DNA of 64,000 nucleotides from Clostridium sp. 1001271st1 H5 (GCF_005845215.1 NZ_SPHO01000001.1:481146-545145), one strand, 5' to 3'; positions 8,575-19,158 are shown, counted from the first letter of the stretch. A program made the numbers and translations. Notes: generated from the sequence alone by a model not told the origin.

Positions 8575-9585
8575 ATGAATATCAGGGAGTCACTGGAGGC
8601 ATTGGAAGAATCGTACATGAGTCCCTTTGCGTCCCTTAGCAGCAGGACCAGGGGACGGGACAAGCCGGAGGAACTGTGCGATATGCGGCCTGAGTACCAG
8701 CGGGACAGGGACCGCATCCTGCACTCCAAGGCATTCCGGCGGCTGAAGCACAAGACCCAGGTGTTCCTGGCGCCTGAGGGGGACCACTACAGAACCAGGC
8801 TTACCCATACCCTGGAGGTGTCCCAGATTGCCCGCACCATTGCCAAGACCCTGCGGCTCAACGAAAGCCTGACAGAGGCCATTGCCCTGGGCCATGACCT
8901 GGGCCATACGCCCTTTGGCCATTCCGGCGAATACATACTGAATCAGATATGCGAGGACGGCTTTACCCACTATGAGCAGAGCGTGCGCATTGTGGAGGTG
9001 CTGGAAAAGGACGGGAAGGGACTGAACCTGACCTGGGAGGTACGGGACGGCATACGCAACCACAGGACCTCCGGCCACCCATCCACCCTGGAGGGCTCTA
9101 TTGTCCGGCTGTCGGATAAGATTGCCTATATCAACCACGACATAGACGACGCCATCCGCGCCAGGATGTTCACGGAGCATGAGCTGCCCAGGGTGTATAC
9201 CGATGTGCTGGGCCACAGTGTCCGGGAACGGCTCAACAACATGATTCACGACATCATACTGAACAGCATGGACAAACCGGCCATCACCATGTCGGAGGGA
9301 ATGGAGGAGGCCATGCAGGGCCTGCGCAAATGGATGTTTGACAATGTGTACAAGAATGATATACCCAAGGCAGAGGAGGGAAAGGCCCAGAACATGATTA
9401 CCCAGCTCTATGAGTACTATATGGGGCATGTGGATAAGCTGCCGGTGGAGTATGTGCTTCTTATGGTCAATAAGGGGGAGAAGAAGTCCCGGGTGGTGTG
9501 CGATTACATTGCCGGTATGAGCGACATCTATGCCATTGACCAGTTTGAGGAATTATTTGTTCCGAAGCGGTGGAACGTGTACTGA
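8575..9585 (+). CDS. dgt: dGTP triphosphohydrolase (dGTPase), HD superfamily
   Basis: Hydrolyses dGTP to deoxyguanosine and triphosphate, influencing dNTP pools. The 336-aa protein has the family start (RGRDKPEELCDMRPEYQRDR) and the HD metal site: His of TRLTHTLEVSQIAR, and HD plus two further His in ALGHDLGHTPFGHSGE. Length fits the short Gram-positive class. AGGGAGTGG lies before the ATG. It sits directly upstream of dnaG, in keeping with a replication-related group. The 98 bp to dnaG contain a GC-rich inverted repeat without a T tract. Confidence 0.9.
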   Translation: MNIRESLEALEESYMSPFASLSSRTRGRDKPEELCDMRPEYQRDRDRILHSKAFRRLKHKTQVFLAPEGDHYRTRLTHTLEVSQIARTIAKTLRLNESLTEAIALGHDLGHTPFGHSGEYILNQICEDGFTHYEQSVRIVEVLEKDGKGLNLTWEVRDGIRNHRTSGHPSTLEGSIVRLSDKIAYINHDIDDAIRARMFTEHELPRVYTDVLGHSVRERLNNMIHDIILNSMDKPAITMSEGMEEAMQGLRKWMFDNVYKNDIPKAEEGKAQNMITQLYEYYMGHVDKLPVEYVLLMVNKGEKKSRVVCDYIAGMSDIYAIDQFEELFVPKRWNVY

Positions 9586-9683
9586 CGGGCCGGACCGGCC
9601 GGTTCCGGGCCGCGGCGGGCTGGGGTTAAACAGCCTGTGCCGTAAAGATACACATTATAAAGATACAGAAGGGAGATTATTGC

Positions 9684-11585
9684 ATGTACTATCCCGATGA
9701 AGTCATAGAAGAAGTGAGAATGAAGAATGACATCGTGGACGTGATTTCAGGATACGTGAAACTGCAGAAAAAGGGGGCCAACTACTTTGGTCTGTGCCCC
9801 TTCCACAATGAGAAGTCCCCGTCCTTTTCCGTATCGCCGGGGAAGCAGATGTATTACTGCTTTGGATGCGGGGCAGGTGGGAATGTCATCACCTTTCTGA
9901 TGGAATATGAAAATTTTACCTTCCAGGAGGCGCTCCAGTCCCTGGCGGACAGGTCCGGAGTGAACCTGCCAAAGATGGAGTACAGCCGCGAAGCACGGGA
10001 GCAGGCGGAGCTGAGGGCCAGGCTTTTAGAGGTGAACAAGCTGGCTGCCAACTATTTCTATTATCAGATGAAACAGCCCCAGGGCAAGCCGGCCTATGAT
10101 TATTTCCACCTCAAAAGAGGTTTGGCGGATGAAACCATGGTCCGCTTCGGACTGGGATATTCCAATAAGACCAGCGATGATTTGTACCGCTACCTGAAAG
10201 GAAAGGGCTACGAGGACAGTTTCCTCAAGGACACCGGCCTGGTGACGCTGGAGGAGCGGGGAGGAAGGGACAAGTTCTGGAACCGCGTCATGTTCCCCAT
10301 TATGGATGTGAACAACCGTGTCATTGGCTTTGGGGGCCGCGTCATGGGAGACGGGGAGCCAAAATACCTGAATTCCCCGGAGACAAAGCTGTTTGACAAG
10401 AGCCGCAACCTATACGGCCTGAATTATGCCAGGCTTTCCAGGGAAGGCTATCTATTGATTTGCGAAGGCTACCTGGACGTCATATCCCTGCACCAGGCAG
10501 GCTTTACCAATGCAGTGGCGTCCCTGGGCACTGCCTTTACCAGCCAGCACGCCAATGTGCTGAAACGGTATACGGACCAGGTAATCCTTACCTATGACAG
10601 CGACGGGGCCGGGGTGAAGGCGGCGCTGAGAGCCATTCCCATTTTAAAGGAAGTGGGGATGTCCATCAAGGTGCTGAACATGAAGCCCTATAAGGACCCG
10701 GACGAGTTTATCAAGAACATGGGGGCGGATGCATTCCGCCAGAGGATTAAGGAGGCTAAGAACAGCTTCCTCTTTGAGGTGGATGTGCTGCGGAGGGGAT
10801 ATGAGATGGATGACCCGGAGCAGAAGACCAGGTTTTATCAGGAGACGGCAAGGAAGCTGCTTCAGTTTGGCGAGGCCCTGGAGAGGGAAAACTATCTCCA
10901 GGCAGTGGCCAGGGAGCAGATGATTCCGGCGGATGAGCTGCGAGGCCTGGTAAACCGCATGGGCATGTCCATGGGCCTTAAGGCCGGCGAGAGCCTGAGC
11001 CATTCCGGCCGCGTGGTATCAAAGGATGCAGAGGAAGAGGGATACAGCCAGGAGACAGGCCGTTTTGCCGGCCATGGACACCAGGAGGACGGGGGAAACG
11101 GATACCCAGGAGGCGGATATTCCGGAAACGGGCTTTCGGGCAGCCGCAAACCCAGGCGGCCGGATAAGGAGGATGGAATCCGCCGTTCCCAGAGACTGCT
11201 TCTGACCTGGCTCATAGAGACACCGGCCCTGTTTGAGAAGATAGAGGGCATCATAACAGCAGATGATTTTGTGGAGGATTTGTATCATCAGGTGGCACAG
11301 ATGGTATTTGACGGACACAGGGAGGGAAAATTAAACCCAGCAGCCATACTCAGCCGGTTTATCAATGATGAGGACCAGTACAAGGAGGTGGCGGCCCTGT
11401 TTAATGCCAGTTTAAAGGAATCCCTGAACAATGAAGAACAAAAGAAGGCATTTTCGGAGACTGTGATGAAGGTCAGGAAGAACAGCCTGGATGTGGCCAG
11501 CCGCAATGCAAAGGATATAACCCAGTTACAGGAGATTATAAGGCAGCAGGCAGCCCTGAAGCAGCTGCACATCTCCCTGGATTAA
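9684..11585 (+). CDS. dnaG: DNA primase DnaG
   Basis: Synthesises RNA primers at the replication fork. The 633-aa protein has the CHC2 zinc ribbon (Cys38, His41, Cys59, Cys62), the RNA-polymerase-like core with FGGRVMGDGEPKYLNSPET, and a TOPRIM fold (CEGYLDVISLHQAG; TYDSDGAG). A glycine-rich, low-complexity linker (about residues 455-495) precedes the C-terminal helicase-interaction domain. GAAGGGAG precedes ATG 9684. rpoD follows after about 30 nt, reproducing the conserved primase-sigma operon. Confidence 0.97.
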   Translation: MYYPDEVIEEVRMKNDIVDVISGYVKLQKKGANYFGLCPFHNEKSPSFSVSPGKQMYYCFGCGAGGNVITFLMEYENFTFQEALQSLADRSGVNLPKMEYSREAREQAELRARLLEVNKLAANYFYYQMKQPQGKPAYDYFHLKRGLADETMVRFGLGYSNKTSDDLYRYLKGKGYEDSFLKDTGLVTLEERGGRDKFWNRVMFPIMDVNNRVIGFGGRVMGDGEPKYLNSPETKLFDKSRNLYGLNYARLSREGYLLICEGYLDVISLHQAGFTNAVASLGTAFTSQHANVLKRYTDQVILTYDSDGAGVKAALRAIPILKEVGMSIKVLNMKPYKDPDEFIKNMGADAFRQRIKEAKNSFLFEVDVLRRGYEMDDPEQKTRFYQETARKLLQFGEALERENYLQAVAREQMIPADELRGLVNRMGMSMGLKAGESLSHSGRVVSKDAEEEGYSQETGRFAGHGHQEDGGNGYPGGGYSGNGLSGSRKPRRPDKEDGIRRSQRLLLTWLIETPALFEKIEGIITADDFVEDLYHQVAQMVFDGHREGKLNPAAILSRFINDEDQYKEVAALFNASLKESLNNEEQKKAFSETVMKVRKNSLDVASRNAKDITQLQEIIRQQAALKQLHISLD

Positions 11586-11615
11586 CAGCATTTCATAGGA
11601 AGGATGGACCAAGTT

Positions 11616-12740
11616 ATGGAAGGGACGGACGTGTTTGAGGAGAAACTGGCAGGACTTCTGGAGGAAGCCAAGAAAAAGAAAAACGTATTGGAATACCAGG
11701 AGGTCATGGATTATTTTGGTCAGGAACCGCCGGCAGCACAGCAGTTGGACAGGCTGTTTGAGTTCCTGGACCAGAATAAGGTGGATGTCATCCGCATGGG
11801 GATAGAGGAAGAGCTGGACCCGGACCTTTTCATCGAGGAGGAGATGGAGCTGGATGAAGAGGAAGAAATCGATGTGGAGCACCTGGATCTGTCGGTTCCC
11901 GAGGGCGTCAGCCTGGAGGACCCTGTGCGTATGTATCTGAAGGAGATTGGTAAGATTCCCCTTCTGGGCATGGAGGATGAGGTGGAGCTGGCCAAGAAGA
12001 TGGAGCTGGGCGACCCGGAGGCCAGGAAGCGCCTGGCAGAGTCCAACCTGCGCCTGGTGGTCAGCATTGCCAAGCGGTATGTGGGCAGGGGAATGCAGTT
12101 TTTAGACCTGATTCAGGAAGGAAACCTTGGGCTCATCAAGGCAGTGGAGAAATTTGACTATACCAAGGGGTATAAGTTCAGTACCTACGCCACCTGGTGG
12201 ATTCGCCAGGCCATCACCAGGGCCATTGCGGACCAGGCCAGGACCATACGGATTCCGGTTCACATGGTGGAGACCATCAACCGTCTGGTGCGCACCTCAC
12301 GCCAGCTGCTGCAGGAGCTGGGCAGGGAGCCCACCACGGAGGAGATAGCAGCCAGAGTGGACCTGCCGGTGGAACGGGTATCTGAAATTATGAAGATGTC
12401 CCAGGAGCCTGTGTCCCTGGAGACGCCTATCGGCGAGGAGGAGGACAGCCATCTGGGAGATTTCATACAGGACGACAATGTGCTGGTGCCCCAGGATGCG
12501 GCAGCCTTTACCCTTCTTCACGAACAGCTGATGGAAGTGCTGCTGACCCTGACGGAGCGGGAGCAGAAGGTGCTGCGCCTCCGGTTCGGCCTGGACGACG
12601 GACGTCCCAGGACGCTGGAGGAGGTGGGAAAGCAGTTTAGTGTCACCAGGGAGCGTATACGCCAGATAGAGGCAAAGGCCCTGCGCAAACTGCGCCATCC
12701 CAGCAGAAGTAAAAAGTTAAAGGATTATCTGGATGAATAG
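11616..12740 (+). CDS. rpoD: Primary sigma factor RpoD (sigma-A)
   Basis: Housekeeping sigma factor directing RNA polymerase to TTGACA/TATAAT promoters such as those found across this window. The product is about 374 aa, the short Firmicutes form. An acidic N-terminal region is followed by region 1.2 ([11 protein letters not shown]), region 2 ([20 protein letters not shown] and [17 protein letters not shown]) and the region 4 helix-turn-helix ([18 protein letters not shown]). ATG 11616 is preferred to ATG 11604, which would directly abut the AGGAAGG site. Its end overlaps the trmK start by 8 nt. Confidence 0.96.
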   Translation: MEGTDVFEEKLAGLLEEAKKKKNVLEYQEVMDYFGQEPPAAQQLDRLFEFLDQNKVDVIRMGIEEELDPDLFIEEEMELDEEEEIDVEHLDLSVPEGVSLEDPVRMYLKEIGKIPLLGMEDEVELAKKMELGDPEARKRLAESNLRLVVSIAKRYVGRGMQFLDLIQEGNLGLIKAVEKFDYTKGYKFSTYATWWIRQAITRAIADQARTIRIPVHMVETINRLVRTSRQLLQELGREPTTEEIAARVDLPVERVSEIMKMSQEPVSLETPIGEEEDSHLGDFIQDDNVLVPQDAAAFTLLHEQLMEVLLTLTEREQKVLRLRFGLDDGRPRTLEEVGKQFSVTRERIRQIEAKALRKLRHPSRSKKLKDYLDE

Positions 12741-13557
12741 TGATAAGTTAGAGACAAGAGATAAAAAAGAACAGGCGGGAACCGTGAAGCTGTCGGCCCG
12801 TCTTTTGACCGTTGCCGGCTTTGTGCATCAGGGAAGCTCCATTGCCGATGTGGGCACGGACCATGGATATATACCCGTGTACCTGGCACAGACAGGGCGG
12901 ATTGCCTCTGCCCTGGCCATGGATGTAAGACCCGGTCCCCTGGAGCGAGCCCGGGCCCATATAAGGGAATATGAAGCCTGGGCGCAGAAACAGGGAAAGA
13001 GCAAAGAAAATACGGACCAGGAGAGGAAGGACTGCGGCTCACGGACGGTCTGTCCTATCCGCACAAGGCTCAGCGACGGCCTGAAAGAGCTTAAGCCCGG
13101 AGAGGCTGACACGGTTATCATAGCGGGCATGGGAGGGGAACTGATAATGAAAATCCTGGACCAGGGGCGCCATGTGTGGGACAGCGTAAACCATTACGTT
13201 CTCTCGCCCCAGTCGGATTTGGATAAGGTAAGGCGTTATCTGGCAGGCCATGGATTTGCCATTGAGGACGAAGCCATGGTAAAGGACGAGGGAAAATATT
13301 ATACGGTGATGAGCGTGAAAAGGGGCTTTATGGAGTATGAAAGCCAGGCCCATTACCTTTACGGCAGGATACTGATTGGCAAAAAGGACGGGACCCTGAG
13401 GGAATACCTGGGCAGGGAGAAGGCCAGGATTGAGAAAATCCTGGAATCCCTGCAGGAGACAGATGGGATTTCCGAGACAGAAGCCAGGGCAGGGGCCAGA
13501 AAAAGCAGGCAGGAGGAACTGGCCTGGATTAAGGAGGCACAAGATGAAATGCAGTGA
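12733..13557 (+). CDS. trmK: tRNA (adenine22-N1)-methyltransferase TrmK
   Basis: SAM-dependent enzyme methylating A22 of some tRNAs, 274 aa. The SAM-binding motif is [16 protein letters not shown] near residues 36-51, followed by [22 protein letters not shown] and YVLSPQSD are later family blocks. A charged insert at about residues 80-100 is longer than in typical members. It overlaps rpoD at its start and the Nif3-like gene at its end, so all are probably one transcript; trmK next to nif3 is common in Firmicutes. Confidence 0.88.
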   Translation: MNSDKLETRDKKEQAGTVKLSARLLTVAGFVHQGSSIADVGTDHGYIPVYLAQTGRIASALAMDVRPGPLERARAHIREYEAWAQKQGKSKENTDQERKDCGSRTVCPIRTRLSDGLKELKPGEADTVIIAGMGGELIMKILDQGRHVWDSVNHYVLSPQSDLDKVRRYLAGHGFAIEDEAMVKDEGKYYTVMSVKRGFMEYESQAHYLYGRILIGKKDGTLREYLGREKARIEKILESLQETDGISETEARAGARKSRQEELAWIKEAQDEMQ

Positions 13558-14353
13558 AATCATGGAGGTTTGCAGGAAACTGGCGCCCGAGGACTGCGCC
13601 TGTGACTGGGATAATCCCGGTCTTCTGGCGGGCAGGAGCGATAAGGATGTAAAGAAGATATACATTGCCCTGGACGCAACGGACAAGGTGGTGGAGGAGG
13701 CCGTGGCTTGGGGTGCGGACATGCTGCTGACCCATCATCCCCTGATATTTAAGGCCATCAAAAAGGTAAATGACCAGAACTTCATCACCAGAAGGCTGGT
13801 GAAGCTGATACAGGCAGATATTTCCTGTTATGCCATGCATACCAACTTTGATGCGGCTCCGGGCTGTATGGCTGATTTGGCCGCAGAGCGGCTGGGCCTG
13901 ACGGACTGCATACCGTTAGAGAACCTGGGGGAAATGGATGGACCGGAGGGCACTGTTTCTTACGGCATCGGCAAGAACGGATTCCTGAGGGAGGAAGTGA
14001 CTGTAAGGGAGCTGGCGTCCCGTGTCAAGGATGTGTTCGGCCTTCCCTTTGCCCTTGTATACGGGGAAAGCCTAATGGAGCAGCGGATTTCCCGTGTATC
14101 CGTATGCCCCGGCGCAGGGGGGAGCGAGATTGAGGGAGCTCTGGCCTGGGGGGCCCAGGTCCTTGTGACAGGGGATATCAGCCACCACCAGGGGATAGAC
14201 GCGGCAGCCAGGGGCATGGCCATTATCGACGGAGGCCACTACGGCCTGGAGCATATTTTTATCCCCTATATGGCAGAGTTTCTCAGGAAGAATCTGGGGA
14301 ACCAGGTGGAACTGGAGCAGGCGCCGCCCCAATGGCCTGCCATGATTGTGTGA
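13544..14353 (+). CDS. Nif3-like dinuclear metal-centre protein (YqfO family)
   Basis: Cytosolic NIF3 family protein of 269 aa with two metal-binding halves. The metal-site motifs LLTHHPLIFK and YAMHTNFDAAPGC lie in the first half, and GDISHHQGIDAA plus IDGGHYGLEH in the second. Its biochemical role is not settled in the family (GTP cyclohydrolase I type 2 is a common but doubtful label). ATG 13544 is chosen because AAGGAGG precedes it; it overlaps trmK by 14 nt. Confidence 0.88.
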   Translation: MKCSEIMEVCRKLAPEDCACDWDNPGLLAGRSDKDVKKIYIALDATDKVVEEAVAWGADMLLTHHPLIFKAIKKVNDQNFITRRLVKLIQADISCYAMHTNFDAAPGCMADLAAERLGLTDCIPLENLGEMDGPEGTVSYGIGKNGFLREEVTVRELASRVKDVFGLPFALVYGESLMEQRISRVSVCPGAGGSEIEGALAWGAQVLVTGDISHHQGIDAAARGMAIIDGGHYGLEHIFIPYMAEFLRKNLGNQVELEQAPPQWPAMIV

Positions 14354-14393
14354 CCGGAGAAACAGATTCTGTAAATTGAGGGAGGTAGATGGA

Positions 14394-16046
14394 ATGGCAC
14401 TGGTTAAGATAAACGGCATCACAAAGGAATACCCGGAGGGCGCCACCTGGCTGGAGGCGGCCCGGGAACACCAGAAGGAGTATGAATACGATATCCTGCT
14501 GGTGCGGGTAAACGGAAAGCTCCAGGAGCTGCATAAGCAGGTGAAGGACTGTGAGCTTTCCTTTGTCACTGCAAAGGATAAGCCGGGCATGTCTGCCTAT
14601 CAGAGGAGCGCGTCCCTTATGATGCTGAAGGCGTTCTACAGCGTTGCAGGCGCCGGCAATGTGGAAAAGCTGATGATTGACTTTTCCATCGGCAGGGGAT
14701 TTTTCGTGGAGGCCAGGGGAAACTTTGTTCTGGACCAGGAATTCCTGGATGCGGTAAAGGCCAAGATGAGGGAGTATGTGGAACGGAAGATTCCCATCAT
14801 GAAGCGCAGCGTGTCCACAGATGACGCCATTGAGCTGTTTGAGAAGCTGGGTATGTATGACAAGGCCAGGCTGTTCCGTTACCGCATGGTATCCAGGGTC
14901 AATATCTACAGCATTGACGGGTTTGAGGACTACTACTACGGGTATATGGTCCAGAATACAGGCTACATCAAGCATTTTGACCTGATTCCTTACCACTACG
15001 GATTTGTGATGGTAATGCCTGACCGGAATACGCCGGACATTCTTCACCGGTTTACGCCCAGCGATAAGCTGTTTGCCACCCTGGCTGAATCCACTGAATG
15101 GGGCAGGCGCATGGACCTGGAGACGGTGGGCGCCCTGAACGACAGGATTGCAAAGGGGGATATGTCCCACCTGATTCTGATACAGGAAGCGCTTCAGGAG
15201 AAGAAGATTGCAGAGATAGCAGCCCAGATATCGGCCAGGAAGAACGCCCGCTTTGTGATGATAGCAGGACCCTCATCATCCGGCAAAACCACATTTTCCC
15301 ACCGCCTGTCGGTCCAGCTGGAGGCCATTGGCCTAAAGCCCCATCCCATTGCAGTGGATAACTATTTTGTAAACCGGGTGGACAGTCCAAGGGATGAACA
15401 CGGCAATTACAACTATGAGATTCTGGAATGCCTGGACGTGGAGCTGTTTAACCGGGACATGACCGGTCTTCTGGAAGGAAGGCGGGTGGAGCTTCCCTAC
15501 TATAACTTTAAAAAGGGAATCAGGGAGTATAAGGGAAACTTCCTTCAGCTGGGGGAGGGAGATATTCTGGTTATAGAGGGAATCCACTGCCTGAATGACC
15601 GGCTCTCCTACACCCTTCCGGCCGACAGTAAATTCAAGATATACATCAGCGCGCTGACCCAGCTCAACATCGACGAACACAACCGCATACCCACCACCGA
15701 CGGACGTCTCCTGAGACGGATGGTGCGGGACGCCAGGACAAGAGGTTCCTCGGCGCAGGAAACCATACGCATGTGGCCCTCGGTGCGCAAGGGCGAGGAG
15801 GAGAACATCTTTCCCTTCCAGGAGGAGGCGGACGCCATGTTCAATTCCGCCCTGGTCTATGAGCTGGCAGTGCTGAAGCAGTACGCCCAGCCCCTGCTCT
15901 TTGCCATTCCTAAGGACAGTGAGGAATGGCTGGAGGCTAAACGGCTCCTTAAATTCCTGGACTATTTTATCGGTGTCAGCAGCGAGGACATACCCAAGAA
16001 TTCCATCCTCAGGGAGTTCATAGGCGGGAGCTGTCTGAACGTATGA
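14394..16046 (+). CDS. Nucleoside kinase with N-terminal TGS-like domain (uridine kinase family)
   Basis: A 550-aa protein joining a TGS/threonyl-tRNA-synthetase-like N-terminus (about 1-250) to a uridine kinase/phosphoribulokinase domain. The P-loop is IAGPSSSGKTTF with Lys298; HPIAVDNYFVNR, YYNFKKG and LVIEGIHCLND follow, as in Udk. Such fusions are frequent in Firmicutes and are annotated as nucleoside kinases; the role of the tRNA-synthetase-like part is unknown. GGGAGGT precedes ATG 14394. It is the last gene of the dnaG-rpoD run and is closed by a strong terminator. Confidence 0.85.
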   Translation: MALVKINGITKEYPEGATWLEAAREHQKEYEYDILLVRVNGKLQELHKQVKDCELSFVTAKDKPGMSAYQRSASLMMLKAFYSVAGAGNVEKLMIDFSIGRGFFVEARGNFVLDQEFLDAVKAKMREYVERKIPIMKRSVSTDDAIELFEKLGMYDKARLFRYRMVSRVNIYSIDGFEDYYYGYMVQNTGYIKHFDLIPYHYGFVMVMPDRNTPDILHRFTPSDKLFATLAESTEWGRRMDLETVGALNDRIAKGDMSHLILIQEALQEKKIAEIAAQISARKNARFVMIAGPSSSGKTTFSHRLSVQLEAIGLKPHPIAVDNYFVNRVDSPRDEHGNYNYEILECLDVELFNRDMTGLLEGRRVELPYYNFKKGIREYKGNFLQLGEGDILVIEGIHCLNDRLSYTLPADSKFKIYISALTQLNIDEHNRIPTTDGRLLRRMVRDARTRGSSAQETIRMWPSVRKGEEENIFPFQEEADAMFNSALVYELAVLKQYAQPLLFAIPKDSEEWLEAKRLLKFLDYFIGVSSEDIPKNSILREFIGGSCLNV

Positions 16047-16075
16047 TGGCCGCACAGGCGGCATTGAGATGAGAC

Positions 16076-16119
16076 AGACCGTTTCCTTACAGTACTGCAT
16101 GGGAAACGGTCTTTTTTTT
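16076..16119 (+). terminator. Terminator ending the dnaG-rpoD gene run
   Basis: The perfect 11-bp stem AGACCGTTTCC/GGAAACGGTCT with a 15-nt loop is followed by eight T residues. Confidence 0.95.
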
Positions 16120-16194
16120 GTGCTGATTTCTGCGGTATTTTCTGTTTTTATTTCATGAGGGAAAGATTTTAAAAGAAAAGGGAATGAGAGTGAA

Positions 16195-16224
16195 TGTACA
16201 ACACACTGGTCCAAAGTATATAAT
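16195..16224 (+). promoter_or_regulatory. Promoter of the TRAP operon
   Basis: TGTACA at 16195-16200 and TATAAT at 16219-16224 are 18 nt apart, about 70 bp before dctP. The -10 is perfect; the -35 matches four of six. Confidence 0.6.
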
Positions 16225-16296
16225 AAGGGCATAAAAGACAAGGAAACAAACATCCGGTGGCGGTGCCACCCAGGATAAGAATCAGGAGGGGAAGAA

Positions 16297-17325
16297 ATGA
16301 AAAAGGTACTGGCATTACTGGTAAGCTGCACATTGGCCTTATCCCTGGCAGGCTGCGGCGGCCAGGCGGACAGCAGCCAGACGGCAGACGGCAGCGGCAA
16401 AAAGGTCCGTATCATGATTGGCTATGAGAACAATCCGGGGGAACCCATTGACCTGGCCTGCCATGAGTGGAAGGAGCTGGTGGAGGAACAGAGCGGGGGA
16501 ACCATGAGGGTGGACCTGTATCCTTCCAGCCAGCTGGGAAGCAAGGACAATATCATTGACCAGGCCGTCAACGGCGACTGTGTGGTCACCCTGGCCAACG
16601 GACCTTTTTTCCAGGACAGGGGAATCCAGGATTTTGGAGTTCTCTTTGCTCCCTACCTGTTTGAGGGGTGGGAGGACCTGGAAAAGGTGGTGGACAGCAG
16701 CTGGTTTGCAGGCAAGGCAGAGGAGCTGGAGCAGAATGTGGGCTTAAAGATACTGACCACATGGAGATACGGAATCCGCCATACCATCACTAAGAAGCCG
16801 GTGAACGCGGTCAGCGATTTAAAAGGCAGGAAAATCCGCGTACCCAACCAGACCATACTGATAAAGGTATTTGAGTCGCTGGGAGCAACGCCCACGCCCA
16901 TGGCCATGAGCGACATCTATACGGCCCTGCAGCAGGGAACCATAGACGGGGCTGAAAATCCCCTTCCGGTTATTTTAAACGGCGCCTATCAGGAGGTGGC
17001 CAAGAACCTGGTGCTGGACGCCCACACATACGACATGACCTGCTGGATTATGGGAGCAGATTTCTTCCATACGCTGACAGAGGAACAGCAGAAGATTCTG
17101 ATGGAATGCGGCGACCAGGCCGGAGTATTCAACAGTGAACAGTTAGAGAAAGCGGACGAGGAAGCGCTGGAAGCATTAAAGGCAGCAGGTGTGACCGTAA
17201 GCGAGCTGACGCCAGAGGATTTTAAGGCAGCAGGCCAGTCATTTTATGAGGACCCGCAGATTAAGGCCATGTGGTCAGAGGGACTGATTGAAGAAATGAA
17301 GGCCATTATTGGCAGGCAGGATTAA
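16297..17325 (+). CDS. dctP: TRAP transporter substrate-binding protein (DctP)
   Basis: Extracytoplasmic solute receptor, 342 aa, anchored as a lipoprotein: the signal peptide ends in SLAGC with Cys20. Family blocks include VDLYPSSQLGSKDNIIDQAVNGD, GIRHTITKKPVNAVSDLKG with the DLKGRKIRVP segment that contacts carboxylate, and GTIDGAENPL. Ligand is probably a small organic acid, possibly a sugar acid given the hexuronate locus 10 kb away. First gene of a P-Q-M operon. Confidence 0.92.
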   Translation: MKKVLALLVSCTLALSLAGCGGQADSSQTADGSGKKVRIMIGYENNPGEPIDLACHEWKELVEEQSGGTMRVDLYPSSQLGSKDNIIDQAVNGDCVVTLANGPFFQDRGIQDFGVLFAPYLFEGWEDLEKVVDSSWFAGKAEELEQNVGLKILTTWRYGIRHTITKKPVNAVSDLKGRKIRVPNQTILIKVFESLGATPTPMAMSDIYTALQQGTIDGAENPLPVILNGAYQEVAKNLVLDAHTYDMTCWIMGADFFHTLTEEQQKILMECGDQAGVFNSEQLEKADEEALEALKAAGVTVSELTPEDFKAAGQSFYEDPQIKAMWSEGLIEEMKAIIGRQD

Positions 17326-17351
17326 ATGTACGGGGAAAGGGGTAAGTAAAT

Positions 17352-17843
17352 ATGAAATCAGATAATAAGATAAAGAACCTGCTTTGCAACGCGGATGTGC
17401 TGGCAGCCTGCGGGGCCCTGGTGCTTCTGGTGGGAATCACCTTCTTTGGGGTCATAATGCGCTATTGCCTGGGAGACCCATTTGTATGGCAGGAGGAAGT
17501 GCAGCTGGCCCTTATCATCTGGGTGGTGTTCCTGGGAGGCAGGTATGCCTTTGTATGCGGGAACCATGCTGCCATTGACGTGATAGTGGAAATATTCCCG
17601 GAAAAGCTTCAGAAAATACTGAGCGTGTTCATTGCAGCGGCAGCAGTCATCATCCTCTGCTATGTGGGATATCAGGGAGTCCGCTATATTATGCAGATGG
17701 TCCGCTATGACCGTGTGACCAACATTCTGAAGATTCCCTACAGCCTTATCTATGCGCCGCTGCCCATAGGGTGCCTTACCATGGCGGTGCAGGTATGCCT
17801 GAATACATACAGGGACTTAACCGGAAAAAGGGAGGAAGCGTAA
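17352..17843 (+). CDS. dctQ: TRAP transporter small permease (DctQ)
   Basis: 163 aa with four hydrophobic segments, the size and topology of the TRAP small subunit. The FVWQEEVQLALIIWVVFLGG block and the following YAFVCGNHAAIDV are typical. It ends at 17843, directly abutting the DctM start, so translation is probably coupled. Confidence 0.92.
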   Translation: MKSDNKIKNLLCNADVLAACGALVLLVGITFFGVIMRYCLGDPFVWQEEVQLALIIWVVFLGGRYAFVCGNHAAIDVIVEIFPEKLQKILSVFIAAAAVIILCYVGYQGVRYIMQMVRYDRVTNILKIPYSLIYAPLPIGCLTMAVQVCLNTYRDLTGKREEA

Positions 17844-19136
17844 ATGATGGAGACAAGTATTATCATGATATCGACTGCAGTTCTGCTGGTGCTGCTGTTT
17901 CTGAAGGTTCCGGTGTTTATCTCCATCCTTTCCGGTTCCATGGCTTATTTTTACCTGACAGGAGGCCCTTTTACAAAGATACTGGGCCAGAGGGTCCTGG
18001 CAGGCGTGGAGAGTATTCCTCTTCTGGCTATCCCGTTTTTTATCTGCGCAGGGGTGTTCATGAACTACTCCGGCGTGACCAAGCGTGTTATGGGATTCTG
18101 TAATGTAATGACCGGGCGCATGACCGGCGGTCTGGCCCAGGTAAATGTACTTCTGTCCACTCTGATGGGCGGCCTGTCGGGAAGCAATCTGGCAGACGCA
18201 GCCATGGAGGCAAAGATGCTGGTGCCTGAGATGGAGCATCACGGCTATTCCAGGCAGTTCTCAACCGTGGTGACAGCCATGTCATCCATGATTACGCCTT
18301 TGATTCCTCCGGGAATTGCCATGATTCTTTACGGCTCCATTGCCAATCTTTCCATTGGCAAGCTGTTTATTGCAGGAATCGGTCCCGGCGTGCTTCTGTG
18401 CGTTGCAATGATGATTCTGGTGCACTTCATTTCCAGGAAAAGGGGCTATGTACCCATGCGCACCGAGCGTCTGACCATGAAGCAGGCAGCCCCTGAGATT
18501 GCCAGCGCCTTTCTCCCTCTGTGCCTTCCTGTTATCATCATCGGCGGCATCCGTATGGGAATTTTTACCCCTACAGAGGCAGGAGCAGTGGCCATTGTCT
18601 ATTCCCTGATTCTGGGGGTGGTGTATAAGGAACTGAAGCTTAAGGATATCCGCACAGGCCTTAAGGAAACCGTGGCAACCACGGCATCCATCATGCTGAT
18701 TGTGGGCGGCGCCTCCGCCTTTGCCTGGATTCTCACCAGGGAGCAGATTCCCCAGCAGTTTACGGCCCTGGTGCTGGGAACCATCAACAATAAATACCTG
18801 TTCCTCTTTGTCATTATCCTGTTCCTCATCGTGGTGGGCATGTTCATTGAGGGAAATGCAGCCCTCATTGTGCTGGTTCCCCTTCTGGCCCCGGTGGCCG
18901 AGGCTTACGGCATCGACCCCATCCATTTTGCCATGGTCTACATCTTCACAATGGCCTGCGGCGGCGTGACACCGCCCATGGGTGCTCTGATATTCGTCAC
19001 CTGCGGCATCACCAGGTGTAAGATAAAGGAGTTCATCAAGGAGTCCATTCCCTTCTATGTCATGCTGTTCATCTGCATGCTGCTGATGGCCTATGTGCCA
19101 ATGTTCTCCACCGGGCTGGTGAATCTGTTCTATTAA
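17844..19136 (+). CDS. dctM: TRAP transporter large permease (DctM)
   Basis: 430-aa polytopic subunit that carries substrate together with sodium or protons. Twelve or so membrane segments and family motifs LSGSNLADAAMEAKM, MITPLIPPGIAMILYG, FTPTEAGAVAIVYS and MACGGVTPPMGALIF are present. It starts immediately after the dctQ stop. Third and last gene of the TRAP operon; a hairpin follows. Confidence 0.94.
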   Translation: MMETSIIMISTAVLLVLLFLKVPVFISILSGSMAYFYLTGGPFTKILGQRVLAGVESIPLLAIPFFICAGVFMNYSGVTKRVMGFCNVMTGRMTGGLAQVNVLLSTLMGGLSGSNLADAAMEAKMLVPEMEHHGYSRQFSTVVTAMSSMITPLIPPGIAMILYGSIANLSIGKLFIAGIGPGVLLCVAMMILVHFISRKRGYVPMRTERLTMKQAAPEIASAFLPLCLPVIIIGGIRMGIFTPTEAGAVAIVYSLILGVVYKELKLKDIRTGLKETVATTASIMLIVGGASAFAWILTREQIPQQFTALVLGTINNKYLFLFVIILFLIVVGMFIEGNAALIVLVPLLAPVAEAYGIDPIHFAMVYIFTMACGGVTPPMGALIFVTCGITRCKIKEFIKESIPFYVMLFICMLLMAYVPMFSTGLVNLFY

Positions 19137-19158
19137 AACAGGATTACATATCCAGGGA